Positions 21,443 to 33,360 are shown, counted from the first letter of the stretch. The stretch is DNA of 64,000 nucleotides from Gonocerus acuteangulatus (GCA_946811695.1 OX328125.1:108483715-108547714); one strand, 5' to 3'. Made by a program: numbers and translations. Notes: generated by a model from the letters alone, not told the origin.

Positions 21443-21714
21443 CATGGGCGTATATAGGAAATAATTTCGGGAGGGGCTGGGAAAATTTCGGGGGGGGGGG
21501 GGGCTGAGACCATTTCCGGGGTATGGAATACGAAAAATTTTGAACTTGGAATAGTTTTAGGCATCTAAAACGCTATTACGCCTAAAATAAACTATTTTAT
21601 ATTAGCTAAGTGATCTTATTTAATTTATGTTTAAGGTTTTTATGACACATTTTTACCATCAAATGAAAATTTCGGGGGGGGGGGGGGAGGCAGCCCCCCC
21701 TTATTTACGCCCAT
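21443..21714. mobile_element. G-rich MITE with 9-bp target duplication, copy 1
   Basis: Short inverted ends (catgggcgtatata; tatttacgcccat) are flanked by gcttctcca on both sides (21434-21442, 21715-21723). The body contains two long G runs next to aatttcgg and one C run (agccccccc). A 9-bp duplication suggests a Mutator-like origin. Confidence 0.75.
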
Positions 21715-21902
21715 GCTTCTCCAACATTCATTTCCTCAAGGAAATAGGCACCATCAGCTTTCGGCCTACAATTACTAAGTTTCCACTAATATAATTTTCT
21801 CTTTATATTTGTAATAGAAAATAAAGTTTAATCCTTGTAAAATTAATATCAGAATATGACAATATATAATTTTTTTATTTAATTATAAATACTAATTCTT
21901 AT

Positions 21903-22398
21903 TCAAAAACTACGACACGGTATTTCAAAAGGCACAATTAAATCTTTGGTATGATTCACTTTGAGATCCTGCAAAGCCAATTTTACTCGAGAAGTTGCAA
22001 GTTTAATCAATTTTATGTTATTTACTGCAATTGGAGGAGATATTAAAACTTCAAACAGAAATGTCTATTAAGAAGATCAGCTTTTTAGGACCAGCTTGTA
22101 ATGACACAGGCGGTAATTTATGTCTGTAATGGTTCCTCCTCTCCAAATATTCATTCTGTCCTATGTTACTGGGAGCTAATGCAGCAACATCAATGACATT
22201 CGTAGCAGTTTCTTGTAGTATTTTATTCAGCAGTGCTGTTTCGTCTAAACGTTTTGGAAATAAATTAGGATATTGGTTATGGAAATCGTCACTTGGAATT
22301 GACGAAGAATTACAAAAATTATCACTTAACAAATGAGTTCTTTCATCAGCTGTTGCCCGACGTCCATCTTCCTTGCAGCTACCAGAGCAGCAACCCAT
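21903..22398 (-). pseudogene. LAMTOR1: LAMTOR1 (p18, Ragulator subunit) intronless copy with frameshift
   Basis: The ATG at 22398 opens MGCCSGSCKEDGRRATADER, with the Gly2 myristoylation and Cys3/Cys4 palmitoylation signals of LAMTOR1, then HLL and the core RLDETALLNKILQETATN followed by VIDVAAL. The frame stops near 22051, but in the next frame the protein continues (LKVNHTKDLIVPFEIP) to a stop at 21905-21903. Joined length is about 164 codons against 161 in human. LAMTOR1 anchors the Ragulator complex to lysosomes for mTORC1 and MAPK signalling. Absence of introns, one frameshift and a nearby LINE tail favour a retrocopy. A sequencing error in a functional gene is the alternative. Confidence 0.75.
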
Positions 22399-22559
22399 TT
22401 CAAAAGCCTACATTAGACCAACGAAAATAAATTACTAACAAGCCCGAGGAAGCTTTTAGTAAGGTTATAGATCGTGGCTAAGGTTATAGAGATACTTGTT
22501 GCAATGTTGGTATAAATGCAGATGATTCTGGCGTTAATGACCTCAAAGGTTGACACGCT

Positions 22560-22693
22560 TTAAATCCAACCCCAAAAAAAAAGAAAAGAAGAAAATATAT
22601 TTTTTTTTTGGACCAAAACAGATTGTTTTTTTTTTCACAAATGGAAAGAAAAATAAATAAAATAAATTGCTCAAAATAAAAAAATAAATTGCT

Positions 22694-22737
<44 letters not shown>

Positions 22738-22738
22738 C
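22560..22738 (-). mobile_element. LINE 3' tail with long poly(A)
   Basis: Shares the 3' UTR of the 7830-13930 LINE (ttggaccaaaaca, then a T-run and acaaatggaaa on the + strand). About 40 consecutive A lie at 22696-22736. Confidence 0.55.
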
Positions 22739-22959
22739 AGATGATTAAACCAAAAGCTTGCAGTTTCCCAAAGTTCACTAAGACAAGATTCCCTAACCCC
22801 GCGTAAATAATGACTTGCGGTCAGCTGTTCATTGTTTATCTTTCAAGTTGGGCGGGATGTCTCCCTATCTTCCGTCATAGGCTCATTATTACTCATATTC
22901 CAGGTATAGTTAGGCTTGCCATATTTTTGGTGAATGAAACCGGGGCACATTAATATGGG

Positions 22960-23960
22960 ATGGCCATCCCGTGGGGGTATGGGATAAATTTAAACGTAGT
23001 ACAAAGTAAACCCCTCTTTATGTTTACTACACTTCTTTGTCTTTACATACCCATGCATACACCTGGTTTCGTTACAATACAACAGAACACCCATATAACA
23101 GTAACCCCCCCCCCCCCTAATCAATCGGTTTAATTTATGTATACAACACAATTTCCTCTTTAGCTGACCATAACAAATAAGGAGTTTCGTTGCAATACAT
23201 CAAAAAATACCGCCGGTATTAGCAAATTAGTAGCTTGGGTCCGGAGTAAACCATGCCCCCCTCCAGATGGACCAATTTTGCAGGTTGGCAGACTCATTCA
23301 ATAGTTTCCAAGATAATGGTATATGCCAAGTTTTGTGGCAAAAAAAGAACTACTCTGGCTGGTATCGTGTTAACAGACATATGTATTTATTTTTATTTCT
23401 TAGATATATATGGCGCAGATAAAAAAAAATAGTACTCCTTTTTCTTATGTACTACTTTATTCTTGGCTTGCCCTACATGTTACGTGACCTTCATGCCACC
23501 TCCTCAGGGGCCATTAAATCTCCATGTGTGGTTAGCTCGCCACCCATATTAAGACTCCTTGGGGTGGCGAGCGGATCGCACATGGGGATTTAATGGCCCC
23601 TGAGGAGGTGGCCATGAAACAAGTAGGGCAAGCCAAGAATAAAGCAGTACATAAGAAAAATGATTACTATGTTTTTGATCTGCGCCATATATATCCAAAA
23701 ATATAAATGTTATTAATGGTCAGAAATACGTGGAATAGAATAAGACATATAAATGTGTGTATACAAATTTTAAGGGGATCATTTTACGTATCTACTAGGC
23801 AGGCTTGATGAAAATTTGAAGACATTTTTTCAAAAATCCGAAAACTTCGGAAAATACTTAGGACTAAAAATTCTCTTCACTTGTTCGCGCATGCGCAATC
23901 GAACTATTCTCTCTATCTGATCGGCCTACCGGTGGCATGACTAATAAAGCCCCCATTGTC
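22960..23960. mobile_element. Helentron-like family B fragment, interrupted
   Basis: 22980-23380 has the family B repeat units (ggtccggagtaaacc, ccaagttttgtgg, gtgttaacagacat). 23765-23850 has the family B 3' region (tctactaggcaggcttgat). A separate palindrome (23405-23690) lies between them. Confidence 0.5.
23405..23690. mobile_element. Foldback MITE
   Basis: Inverted arms of about 125 bp start atatatggcgcagat and end atctgcgccatatata. The inner arms include ggccattaaatctccatgtg and its inverse. No ORF. Confidence 0.75.
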
Positions 23961-23979
23961 CTATCAACTAGACATAGCT

Positions 23980-24244
23980 CATGGGCGTTATAGGAAGTAA
24001 TTTCGGAGGGGGCTGAAAAATTTCGGGGGGGGGGGGGCTAAGACCATTTCCGGTGTATGGAATACTAACTATTTAGATCTTGGAAGAGATTTAACAAACT
24101 AAAACGCTATTACACTCAAAATAGAATATTTTTATGAACTAAAGGATCTTTTTTAATTTATTTGTAAGGGTTTTATAAATTGTTTACCGATTAAATCAAA
24201 ATTTCGGAGGGGGGGGGCTGCAGCCCCCCCTTATATACGCCCAT
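23980..24244. mobile_element. G-rich MITE with 9-bp target duplication, copy 2
   Basis: Same element as 21443-21714, flanked by gacatagct on both sides (23971-23979, 24245-24253). Independent 9-bp duplications at two loci fix the boundaries. Confidence 0.75.
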
Positions 24245-24550
24245 GACATAGCTAGCTGTGTGACTAACAGCTGTAAGAAAAACAGCCCCTCTTGGTTTAT
24301 GACTGCTTTGTACAGAAAGCAGCACTCGCCCATCATAAACAGACAAAGGACAGAAGTAGTTGTTATCTCTCTCTAGCCCTAATCCCTACAAACCCAGACC
24401 CTTCCAAAACCTTTCTTCAGACGTTTCTTTTGTCTAACTCACTTCTTTGTGTTCCTCAGTATCTTCTCTTGTCTGCTTCAAGATGTAGAGCTTCCATCAT
24501 GTTTTCGTTAATTAAACTACATTTCTATACGAAAATTACTTTTTATTTCC

Positions 24551-24583
24551 GACGTTTCTGCTTGAATTTCAAGCCTTCGTCAG
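24551..24583 (-). ncRNA. Hammerhead ribozyme-like motif (family D)
   Basis: On the - strand: CUGACGA, AG, a stem of GCUUGAA with UUCAAGC, then GAAACGUC. The core and triplet match family A but the stem II sequence is different, which is the covariation expected of a conserved fold. Stem I is weak (two pairs visible). Confidence 0.5.
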
Positions 24584-25045
24584 GACTTTAAATGAGAAAT
24601 GGATAGAGTAATTACTAGTGACAATATGAAAAAGTCCGACTCACGTCTCACAGTGGGGCAAATGACCGATTTAGGAGAGCAAAAATCAAAAATAAATGTC
24701 ACATTTATAGATGAATACTATTAGCAAAATAAACACAAGTGTCTTAGGGTTCAAAAACACTACGCTCACTGTTGACAAGCAAAGAGAACAGTCACATTTT
24801 TCGCTACAAATAAGTCTAGGTTATTAATAAGCTTCTAAACAGTTGTTTGTGCGATAGTAAAGGGCTACAAGGTAATCTCCAAGCTTGAGCATAAATTTAA
24901 ATAGTAAGTATTAAAATTATTTTAACTATTTAAGTAATAATTAAGAATTTAAAGATAATAAAAAAAAGTACATGCCTTGCTGTTTTTCGTTTGACGGACA
25001 ACACTTAATTTGTGCGTTGTGTAATATGTTGTTAACAAATTGACT

Positions 25046-25207
25046 ATGGATAATGAAGAGGGAGGTGATTTTGATCAAATTGCAAAAATTAAAGCTTTGC
25101 TCGTCCAAATTCAATCTTTAATGGCTCCAAATGTTCAGAAGTTATCTCTTTTAGCGCGGTTCCTCCCTCCCTTCATAGGGAGTAATCCCGCTTATAAAGT
25201 TGTTTAG
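25046..25207 (+). CDS. Small ORF truncated by a Helentron-like end
   Basis: ATG 25046 opens MDNEEGGDFDQIAKIKALLV then QIQSLMAPNVQKLS. From about 25143 the frame runs into the family A hairpin repeat and stops at 25205-25207. The first 33 codons look like a real N-terminus; I do not recognise them. It could be a broken gene or an element ORF. Confidence 0.25.
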   Translation: MDNEEGGDFDQIAKIKALLVQIQSLMAPNVQKLSLLARFLPPFIGSNPAYKVV

Positions 25208-25613
25208 TGTTTCATTCGATTACAAAAGTGACCATTAGTGATCGGAATTTGGCTCTCCTAAATAGGTTATTTTCCCAACTGTGCGTCGTCTAAGTACGTT
25301 TCCCTTCTTATCCCTTGTGTCATTTGGAAAGCATACAATAGAAACTGCTAATGTTTTACATAAATCTTTCTGGAAATATTTAAACACATTTAAAATTGTA
25401 AAATAAAATCTCAAATGCAAGATCTTAGGCACCACAACAGGAAACTGACAATATTCCAAGCGGGAATTACTCCATTTAAACACCCGACTCTTGCACAGCT
25501 TCCTATCCGATACCACGACGCACAGTGGTGTCGGGAGGGAAAAACCCTCGAAACCGAAGGTGTTCAATCCCCGTTGAATACTGCCCGCCTTGACGTCATC
25601 CTTAAGACTATTT

Positions 25614-25808
25614 TTTTTTTTTTTTTTTTTTTTTTTTATGGCGCATCTACATCTTGGCCATTAGCGCCGGGCTATTTATAGGTTGCCACCCTTTTATATG
25701 CCAACAGCACGTGGTCGGTCACCCATTCAGGTACTGACCACGCCCAACGTTGCTTAACTTCGGTGATCTACGGGGACCGGTGTATTCAACGTGGCTATGG
25801 CCGTTGAC
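25614..25808 (-). mobile_element. 5S rRNA-headed SINE with 13-bp target duplication
   Basis: On the - strand, 25808-25700 is 109 nt of 5S rRNA-like sequence: gtcaacggccatagccacg, gatcaccgaagttaagcaac, ttgggcgtggtcagtac, gaatgggtgacc and gtgctgttggc are the usual 5S blocks. About ten nt are missing before the 3' end. It continues into aaaagggtggcaacc, ggcgctaatggcc and a poly(A). The flanks repeat ccttaagactatt (25600-25612, 25809-25821), showing retroposition. The 5S part supplies an internal pol III promoter. Confidence 0.85.
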
Positions 25809-25849
25809 CCTTAAGACTATTAAAAAAAAAAGTTTGGTTTCTCCTTCAT

Positions 25850-26080
25850 GAATGGGTATGTAAGGGGGCTACTGCCCCCGAAATTTTTATTTAATTGTTA
25901 AACATGTGTCATTAAACCCTTAAAAATAAATGAAATAAGATCACTTAGTTCAGAAAATGTAATTTTTTATGGGGTTGAATAGCGTTTTAGTTGGCTAACT
26001 ATTCCAAGTTCAAGATCGTTAGCATTCGATACTCCCCAATGCTACCAGAACCCCCCCTGAAATTACTTTCTTTATCATGT
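25850..26080 (-). mobile_element. G-rich MITE, copy 3 (decayed, inverted)
   Basis: The reverse complement of the 21443 and 23980 elements can be followed (ctgcccccgaaattt, aaatgaaataagatcactta, ggctaactattcc, cccccctgaaattac). The ends are degraded and no duplication was identified. Confidence 0.6.
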
Positions 26081-26870
26081 TTACAATTAATGTCTCCCGA
26101 ACCCCTTCCAACTCATTACAAGGAAATGTAGCTATTGAGCTTGCCAAATATGACATATTTCTTGAATACTACCTACAAGGAAATTAGGAATTATAGGAAG
26201 AGCTAGTAATAATGCTTCAACAATCATGTAAGCTATGTGTATGCCATGAGTGTTGTGAATTGCATTTCAAATTTATCTTGGTAACTTCACTTAAATTTAA
26301 TATGTTTCAAAAGCCTAATTTTTAATAAATAAATAATATATAACGATGAATATCACGATTTTTTTTAATAAACAAAATAACATAACCTAAGCCGTTATTG
26401 TTTTTGTTTTTTTCTATTTCCTCCCTATTGTAGGGGAGTTTATTATGCATGTCCCATGCTTTGCATATAACATACATATTTGCATACATTACATTTTTAT
26501 TTTAGATTTTATCTACAAAATATTTTTACTTTATATGCAGTTGTATATACATACATTAGTTATTGTTTATTTCTCAACATATTTCTGTCAAATATTGAGA
26601 CGAAGAATTGCTGAGGGGCATTTCTATTCAATTTTTCCTAAAGTGGGTCATGGGCGGCGTATACAGGGTGGTCCCGAAGGAAATCGCCATACTTGAGGGG
26701 TGTGTACGCCAACTGTAAAGTGTAGTTGAATGCCACCAAGGAAAAATTTTTACTTGCATTATTTCCCTACATTTAGGCGTTTCCATGTTTTTTTTGTCTA
26801 AATGCTAGTTTTTGACTATTTTTGCGCTATTAGTCGTTCACGCCATAGATAAAATTTAATTCTGATGACA
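26080..26870. other. Intergenic, nothing firmly recognised
   Basis: Very AT-rich. A terminus-like tacagggtggtccc at 26666 resembles the foldback end at 59393, but no partner was found. Confidence 0.3.
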
Positions 26871-26879
26871 TTTTCAAAA

Positions 26880-27190
26880 TCTGCATTAAATTTCCTATAA
26901 GATCCCGTCTACCTTGTGCAAAAGTTTCTAAAACCAAATTCACAGCAGCTACCCAAACAAAAACTTATCACGAAATGACCGACAAACTGGCTCCCTCTTC
27001 TGGTGCCAGGAATTACCAACTCGGAGAACCTAGAGCCCGACGCCTCAAGCCCGAGGCTGTAAAAAGACATTTAATTTTAATTTTATTTGATTAATTTTCT
27101 TTGTTTTTTTTTTCTGTTCCATTTACGCAAAAAACTATATGTTTTGGTCGAAAATAAAAATGATTTTGTTTGATTGTTTGTACCTCTATG
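26880..27190 (+). pseudogene. LINE ORF2 C-terminus and 3' UTR
   Basis: One frame reads YHEMTDKLAPSSGARNYQLG then EPRARRLKPEA before a stop, matching the end of the 7830-13930 LINE (TGAKNYHLG). The following 3' UTR also matches. 5'-truncated copy on the + strand. Confidence 0.65.
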
Positions 27191-27199
27191 TCATACCTT

Positions 27200-28540
27200 G
27201 TCAGCTGGTGGGTTGAGGTTCCTCTTGCGCAGGTTATAAGAAATTCAAGTATCCTCAGAGATTTAAGCGATTGTACGCATTTAAGTGTAGATTAATGCGT
27301 TCTCATAAAATACATTTTATGATATGTCATGAACTATGGATATTTTTCAATACTTTTCGGAAACCGTAAAAAATAGTTACATTGAAACTTTGCACCCGAT
27401 TTTAGGATGGGAGTTTAATGAAAATTGGCAGGTAATGAAAGTCAAGAGAAAATAAATTAATTGATTTTCACATTTAAACCAATATTATTTTGTATGCTGC
27501 AGTTTGAATGGTATCTCCATGTATTAGGTCATTGAGACATTTACTTACAACACTCATGCAATTTCTTTATAAACAATAAGATAATAAATTATGTTTACTT
27601 TCAAATTTTTATTTATGATAAAATTAACTTTTCTGTGAAACAGAATTAAAATAAGGCGTTTAGTTTTCTTTTATTCAAGAGTCTGCTATTGAATATTTTA
27701 TTTACAACCCTCATGTATTGATTGAACTCAATTGTGGACATGTTAACAATTTATTTTATTTCACTTTTTCTTGTTGCTTTATTATTACATTTTTTCTCAA
27801 TAAATTTATTCTGGGAATCAAAAACAATAAAAATTACTGCAATTCACTACTGTCATAAAAACAAGACAATGGAATTTTTTGAAAAATATTTCATGAATTT
27901 GTATAAATTACGGCATTAAAGACATTTTCAATTGTTCTAAAAAATGTTATTCACTTTTATCTGTTGTCATTATCATCAATGATAGCAACAGTTCCATGTT
28001 ATTCTAAGAATTTCAACCCCAAAACCTCATATTCCTTAGTATCAGGTGTAAATCTGAGTGTTGACAAATTCTCTATCCTAATTCCTATCTAAAGATAAAG
28101 AATGGCTTTAAAAATTATATCCATTAAAATTAAAAAAAAAAATAAAAACACAAATTAAAATGTGCTATTTTTATATTTTTTAAAGGATAATAATTGCCAT
28201 CCTTCTGCTTTTAATTTATGGTTTTGTAAAACACGAAAAACTTATCTTCTGAAAAAAGTCCTGCCATTAATGAAGGCTGGCATTTTTGTTCTGTTTGATT
28301 CTAGAACACATCTTATCCATATTTGATTGCAATGTATAAATATATATATGTATACATTGAATAGGGAATGATTTGAGTGTAAAAGATAAAGACAAAGAGG
28401 ACAATGAAGTAATAAGTGTGTGATAAAGGCCTAGAGTAGGGGGAACTATTGTTGAAGATATAAATCAACTGTGAAGTAGAAACTGTTGATTCACTATTTG
28501 CTTCTTTCAATCTTCATTTATATAAATATTTATGTATATA
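27200..28540. other. AT-rich region upstream of the first recognised sws exon
   Basis: The sws promoter and 5' exon(s) should lie here or further left. A possible minimal first exon is ATG ATT TTT at 28545-28553, followed by gtaagta; its phase fits exon 28685. I see no convincing promoter motif. Confidence 0.2.
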
Positions 28541-28684
28541 TATCATGATTTTTGTAAGTATGTTATATATATATAACAGACTTATATATTAGAGGCTTTA
28601 TATAATTATTTATACTGTTGTACAGGCCACTTTTGTTGGTGAGTATATATATGTATGTATATAATGTTTTTTATTTTGTTTCAG

Positions 28685-28766
28685 AATATTTTTCTTGTGC
28701 TGCTATTCTCATTCTCTGCAGCTTCTCTTGTCATTATATTCTTGATCAAAAAATGGAAAAACAAAG
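28685..28766 (+). CDS. sws: sws exon: N-terminal transmembrane anchor
   Basis: Encodes [20 protein letters not shown] then IKKWKNK, a single hydrophobic helix with a basic cytosolic flank. Acceptor tttcag, donor gtaagt; ends in phase 1. Confidence 0.8.
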
Positions 28767-31144
28767 GTAAGTTTTGTTTTTACACAATTTTTACTTATAT
28801 GAATAGAATTCTTATTTTAATTTTTTTTTAAGTTATAGAACACAGATATTTGAATTAATACCAAGATGTATAGTCGAAGATCAATTGATTATTTATCTCT
28901 AATTATATCATTATTATTTAAAATAAAAGTGAACTGATCCTAGTTCAATAAGAAATAGCAGATTACTGCCAGAAAATTAATACTAATCTTTCCCACTCAG
29001 CTTGTCGTTTTGATGTTTAGTGATGAATGAATTGAATTGTGAAGACTGAAATGTTTGTTTCATGCTTAGTGATGGATGGCATTTTTAATGATAAAAGGCA
29101 AGTTTAGTGCTGAGTGTTTACTCATGAAGGGCGTGTATAGTTTGTTTATTTTTTTTAATTTTTTACGACGCGCCAACATCTGGGCCATTAGTGCTGATAT
29201 CCATGGTGCAGTCGGGAATCTTCTCAATGGGCCCTGACATGAGAAAAATCACTGCTGCCGGTTGGGAATCAAACCCACCATCTCCCGCATGAGAATCTAA
29301 GGCGTTAATCACTAGACCACGGGAGTACCCGCCATGTATAATGATGAATTGCGTGCATGCATGGTGATGAATGACATAATTAGTGATAAATGACATGTTT
29401 AGGATGAATGTCAGGTTTAGGGATATGTGGCATGTAATGAAATTAGTGACATGTTTAGTGATGAGTGACGTGTTTCGGGGATGAGTGACATGGTTAGTGA
29501 TAAATGACATGTTAGGGTGAATTACATTTTTATTGATAAGTGGCATGTTTTGTGTTGAATGATATGGTTAGGGATGAGCGACATGTTTAGTGATGTATGA
29601 CATGTTCAGTGATGAATGACAAGTTTAGGGATGAGTGAAATGCTTAGTGATGAATTTCATGTTTAGTAATGAATGCCATGTTTCGGGGGAAGAGTGACAT
29701 TGTTAGTGATAAGAGATTTGTTCAGGAATGAGCGACATGCTTTGTGATAATTGAAGTGTTTAGTGACGAATGACATGTTTTCTGATGAATGCCATGTTTC
29801 AGAGGGATGAGTGACATGTTTAATTATGAATGACATGTTCAGGGATGAGTGACATGTTTAATAATGAATGACATGTTCAGGGATGAGTGACATGTTTAAT
29901 TATGAATGACATGTTCAGGGATGAGCGTCATGTTTAGTGATAGATGATGTGTTCAGTGATGAAGTATATGTTTAGTGACGAATGACATGTTTAGTGATGA
30001 ATATGTTTAGGGATAGTGAAATGTTCAGTGACGTGTTAAAACATTGCCAAAATAAACAATAGTTCTAAACTAAAATTATATGCCAAGGGTGATGGATGTT
30101 ATTCATTACATTATCCTCTAACCCCTGTAGAGTTATTATTTTAAGGATTATCTGTTATTGAAACATTATTTTATTTTCCTTTTCACAAGTCCTTCCGGAA
30201 GTGAAGAAGCTGGTGGGTGTTGGCCTGTCTCATCCAAGATTCAGGAAAAGGGACAAAGTGTTATTTTATGGAAGGAAAATGCTGAGAAAGGTATCAATTT
30301 ATTTCAACTCTTTCTTATTTTTCTAAATGCTCAACAACAACAGAATTATTAGATTGCTCTATGTTAGAACTTTCCGATCTCTGCTTAGAACGCTTAAACA
30401 TCATGTGGCATCTCTTTTACCTCAGTTATTTAAATTATTCTTTCCCCTTTTCGGATATCGATTATATTACTTAGTCCCACCCAATTTATATTTACTCAAT
30501 AATTATGGTACAAATTAAATGAAAGAAATAGATTGAATCTGTTATTGACAAAGCTATTCTTGATAATAGACATACCTTTATGGTATTTACTTCTGATAAG
30601 GTATAAACACTTCAGCAAGATGAGGAAGAAACATAGAATAGAAATATATATACAAACATACATATAAATTTACACATATGTACAAAGCACCAAACTTATT
30701 ACAGTCCAATGCCGTTATGAAATGTACGATTTGTAGTTACAATGAAAAAATGAGCATTGCATAATAAAAGAGCTATGACAGACAAAAAAAGAACTTTTAT
30801 TAAAAACTCAAAAATATATAAAGATATCTGAAGAAAAAATTGTATTTTCAGTCTCATTTTTCAAACATATCTTAGAGCAGAGTGTTGAAATAGACGGGCT
30901 TATTTCCAAGTTTGCAACAATTTCTATGTGTAATACATTTATTCTATGATTCTTTTTAACAAATGTTTGAATATTTTTAGATGCGATCAATATCTGGTCA
31001 AGTGAAGCAGGGTAAAAAGCGGAAACTAGTTCTCAAGTTTGCCAATAGACTGCTCCGCTTGAAGAAAGATGCAGAAAGACCAGTAACTGTTAATGTAAGC
31101 ATGGAACCATTTTCCTTTGCTTTTCGCACCTTAAGATGATGTTC

Positions 31145-31205
<61 letters not shown>

Positions 31206-33329
31206 ATTATTAAAAGAGAATTTGAATTAACAAAAAAATTATAAATAAAAATGCCTCATTATTCAAAAAATAAATTACTCTACGATTTTAATCTCTTAAC
31301 AAGAGTGGCTAATATTTATATAAAAATCATTTTAATTGTGAAGTTTAGGGCCCTCCTCTCCGATTTTTTTTTCTGGTTGATCTATGTGGTGTTTTGATGC
31401 ACTAAACACGAATCCGTTAAAAAAAATAGTCGTTCTCAATTAGGGAAATAGTTAATAAGCACTAAATTTCACTGTTATGCAGGTTAGGAAATCTTGTGTA
31501 TACAACTATATTTGTAAACATGCATATACGTGGGTATTTAACACTCCATAATAAAGAAGTCTAATTTAAATTTACCATAAATTATTTAAATTTACCATCA
31601 TTTATTTATTCAGAAACATTTTTTAAAGTAATGAAACATTCTCCACATTTTTTGTTTTCCTGTTGAAAAGTATTAAATAAAAGAAATCCTTTAATAATTA
31701 GCTTGCCCTGATAATTGAGAAAAAGTCAGATAAGTTTGCTCAATAAAAATTATGATGATGCATGAATTTGTAGCAATTATTTACAAGAGAGAAGAATTAT
31801 TTAATTTTTTAGCTAAAACAAGCTTCTAACCAATTCCAACGATTTTGGAAAACGTGGCAAGAAATTACACGGGTATTTAGCCGAATTTCTCTTCAAACGT
31901 GTTCATAAATATGAAGACCGCTTTTTCAGTGTCATTGTCGATTTGTATCCACCGAACATCGTTTCTGAAGATGTCTAGGAGATAGGCTAAAGAAGAAAGA
32001 AGTATTTATATTTTATATTTATTTCGCATTATGGGCATACGTGCTATGTGTTTCCGCTTGATCAAGAATATATAGAACTCTGGTCAATCCAACTCGCTAA
32101 AATGAAAAGAATTCTATTAATTTTAGCAAGTTTAGATATCTTCTTGAGCTAGCGGAAACGTATGCCCTTAATGTGACAGGTTACAATGGGTGTGGAGGCC
32201 CTTAAAATTTACAACTGTTTTTCAATAAATAGTTTATCAACATTTCAAATGAGAGTTCTTTATTTCCCAATTTTACATCCCTGTGCATGCGCATGTTTAC
32301 AAAGATTGTTGTTTACTCTAGCTTTCCTAACCTGCATAACAGTGAAATTTAGTGCTTAATAACTTTTTTCCTAGTGCATCAAAATACCCCATAGAACAAA
32401 CAGAAAAGAAAATCGATGAGGAGGCCCCTAAACTTCACAATTACCAAAGCATTATTAATATTTGTCTAACGATATCTTTCATCTGGAGAGAAAATTCTGA
32501 TGTTAAGCTTAATTAGAAACACCTTATTTTGATCATCACCCCAAACCAAACATTTATTTATTTATTCATTCCACTTATAAATTACGTTTCAGCCATTTGC
32601 CATTTTTACAATTTAAAAACAGCGGCCACTTTTTTACAAACTGTAATCTGGCCTTTGTCATCCTGGAATAAATCTCAACCCAGCATTTAATTTTTATTTT
32701 GTAGATAAAAATCTACTCCAAAAGCCTCTCCTTTAAAATAAATGTTAAATGCTGTTTTGAGATTAATTCCAGGACGACAAAGCATAGATTACAGTTTGTA
32801 AAAAAAGAGGATGCTGTTTTTAAGTTGTGAAAATGGCTAAATGGCCAAAACGTCATGTATAAGTAGAATAAATCTCTTTTCCTTACGACTTACCATTTCC
32901 TTTCCTAATGTCGTGCTTACTGGTTCTAGACTTTGGAGCCTCCTGCAGAGTATCTTCAAGAAGCATTGAAAGAAGACCAACGTGTTCCACCTGACGCATT
33001 CTACATGCTTCAGAGCATTAGGTAGTTCATATTAGAATTAATATTATTTCTTTTCCCTTTTAATTGTGTAATAATTTATTTGTTTTTTTTTTTCTTTAAG
33101 GGTTTTTGGACATTTTGAGAAGCCAATTTTTCTAAAACTCTGCAAGCATACTGAAATACTAGATTTACCAGCTGGTGCTTATTTATTTAAAGTTGGTAAG
33201 ATTTTTTTAGCATTATTGTTTTAATTTATTCCCTAAAGTTATCTAATCTGTCCCAATGGTCATTAGTGCTAATACATGAACACTCTGTGCCATGGGTCGT
33301 GAATTCGATTCCCACTCGAGGTATTGGTA

Positions 33330-33360
<31 letters not shown>

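Noticed and set aside
25700..25808. Functional 5S rRNA gene
   Set aside because: About ten nt are missing near the 3' end, the sequence continues into a SINE tail with poly(A), and it has target duplications.
32030..32175. Hammerhead in the inner palindrome (gcggaaacgtatgccc)
   Set aside because: GGAAACGUA is present but there is no CUGANGA and no convincing stem II.
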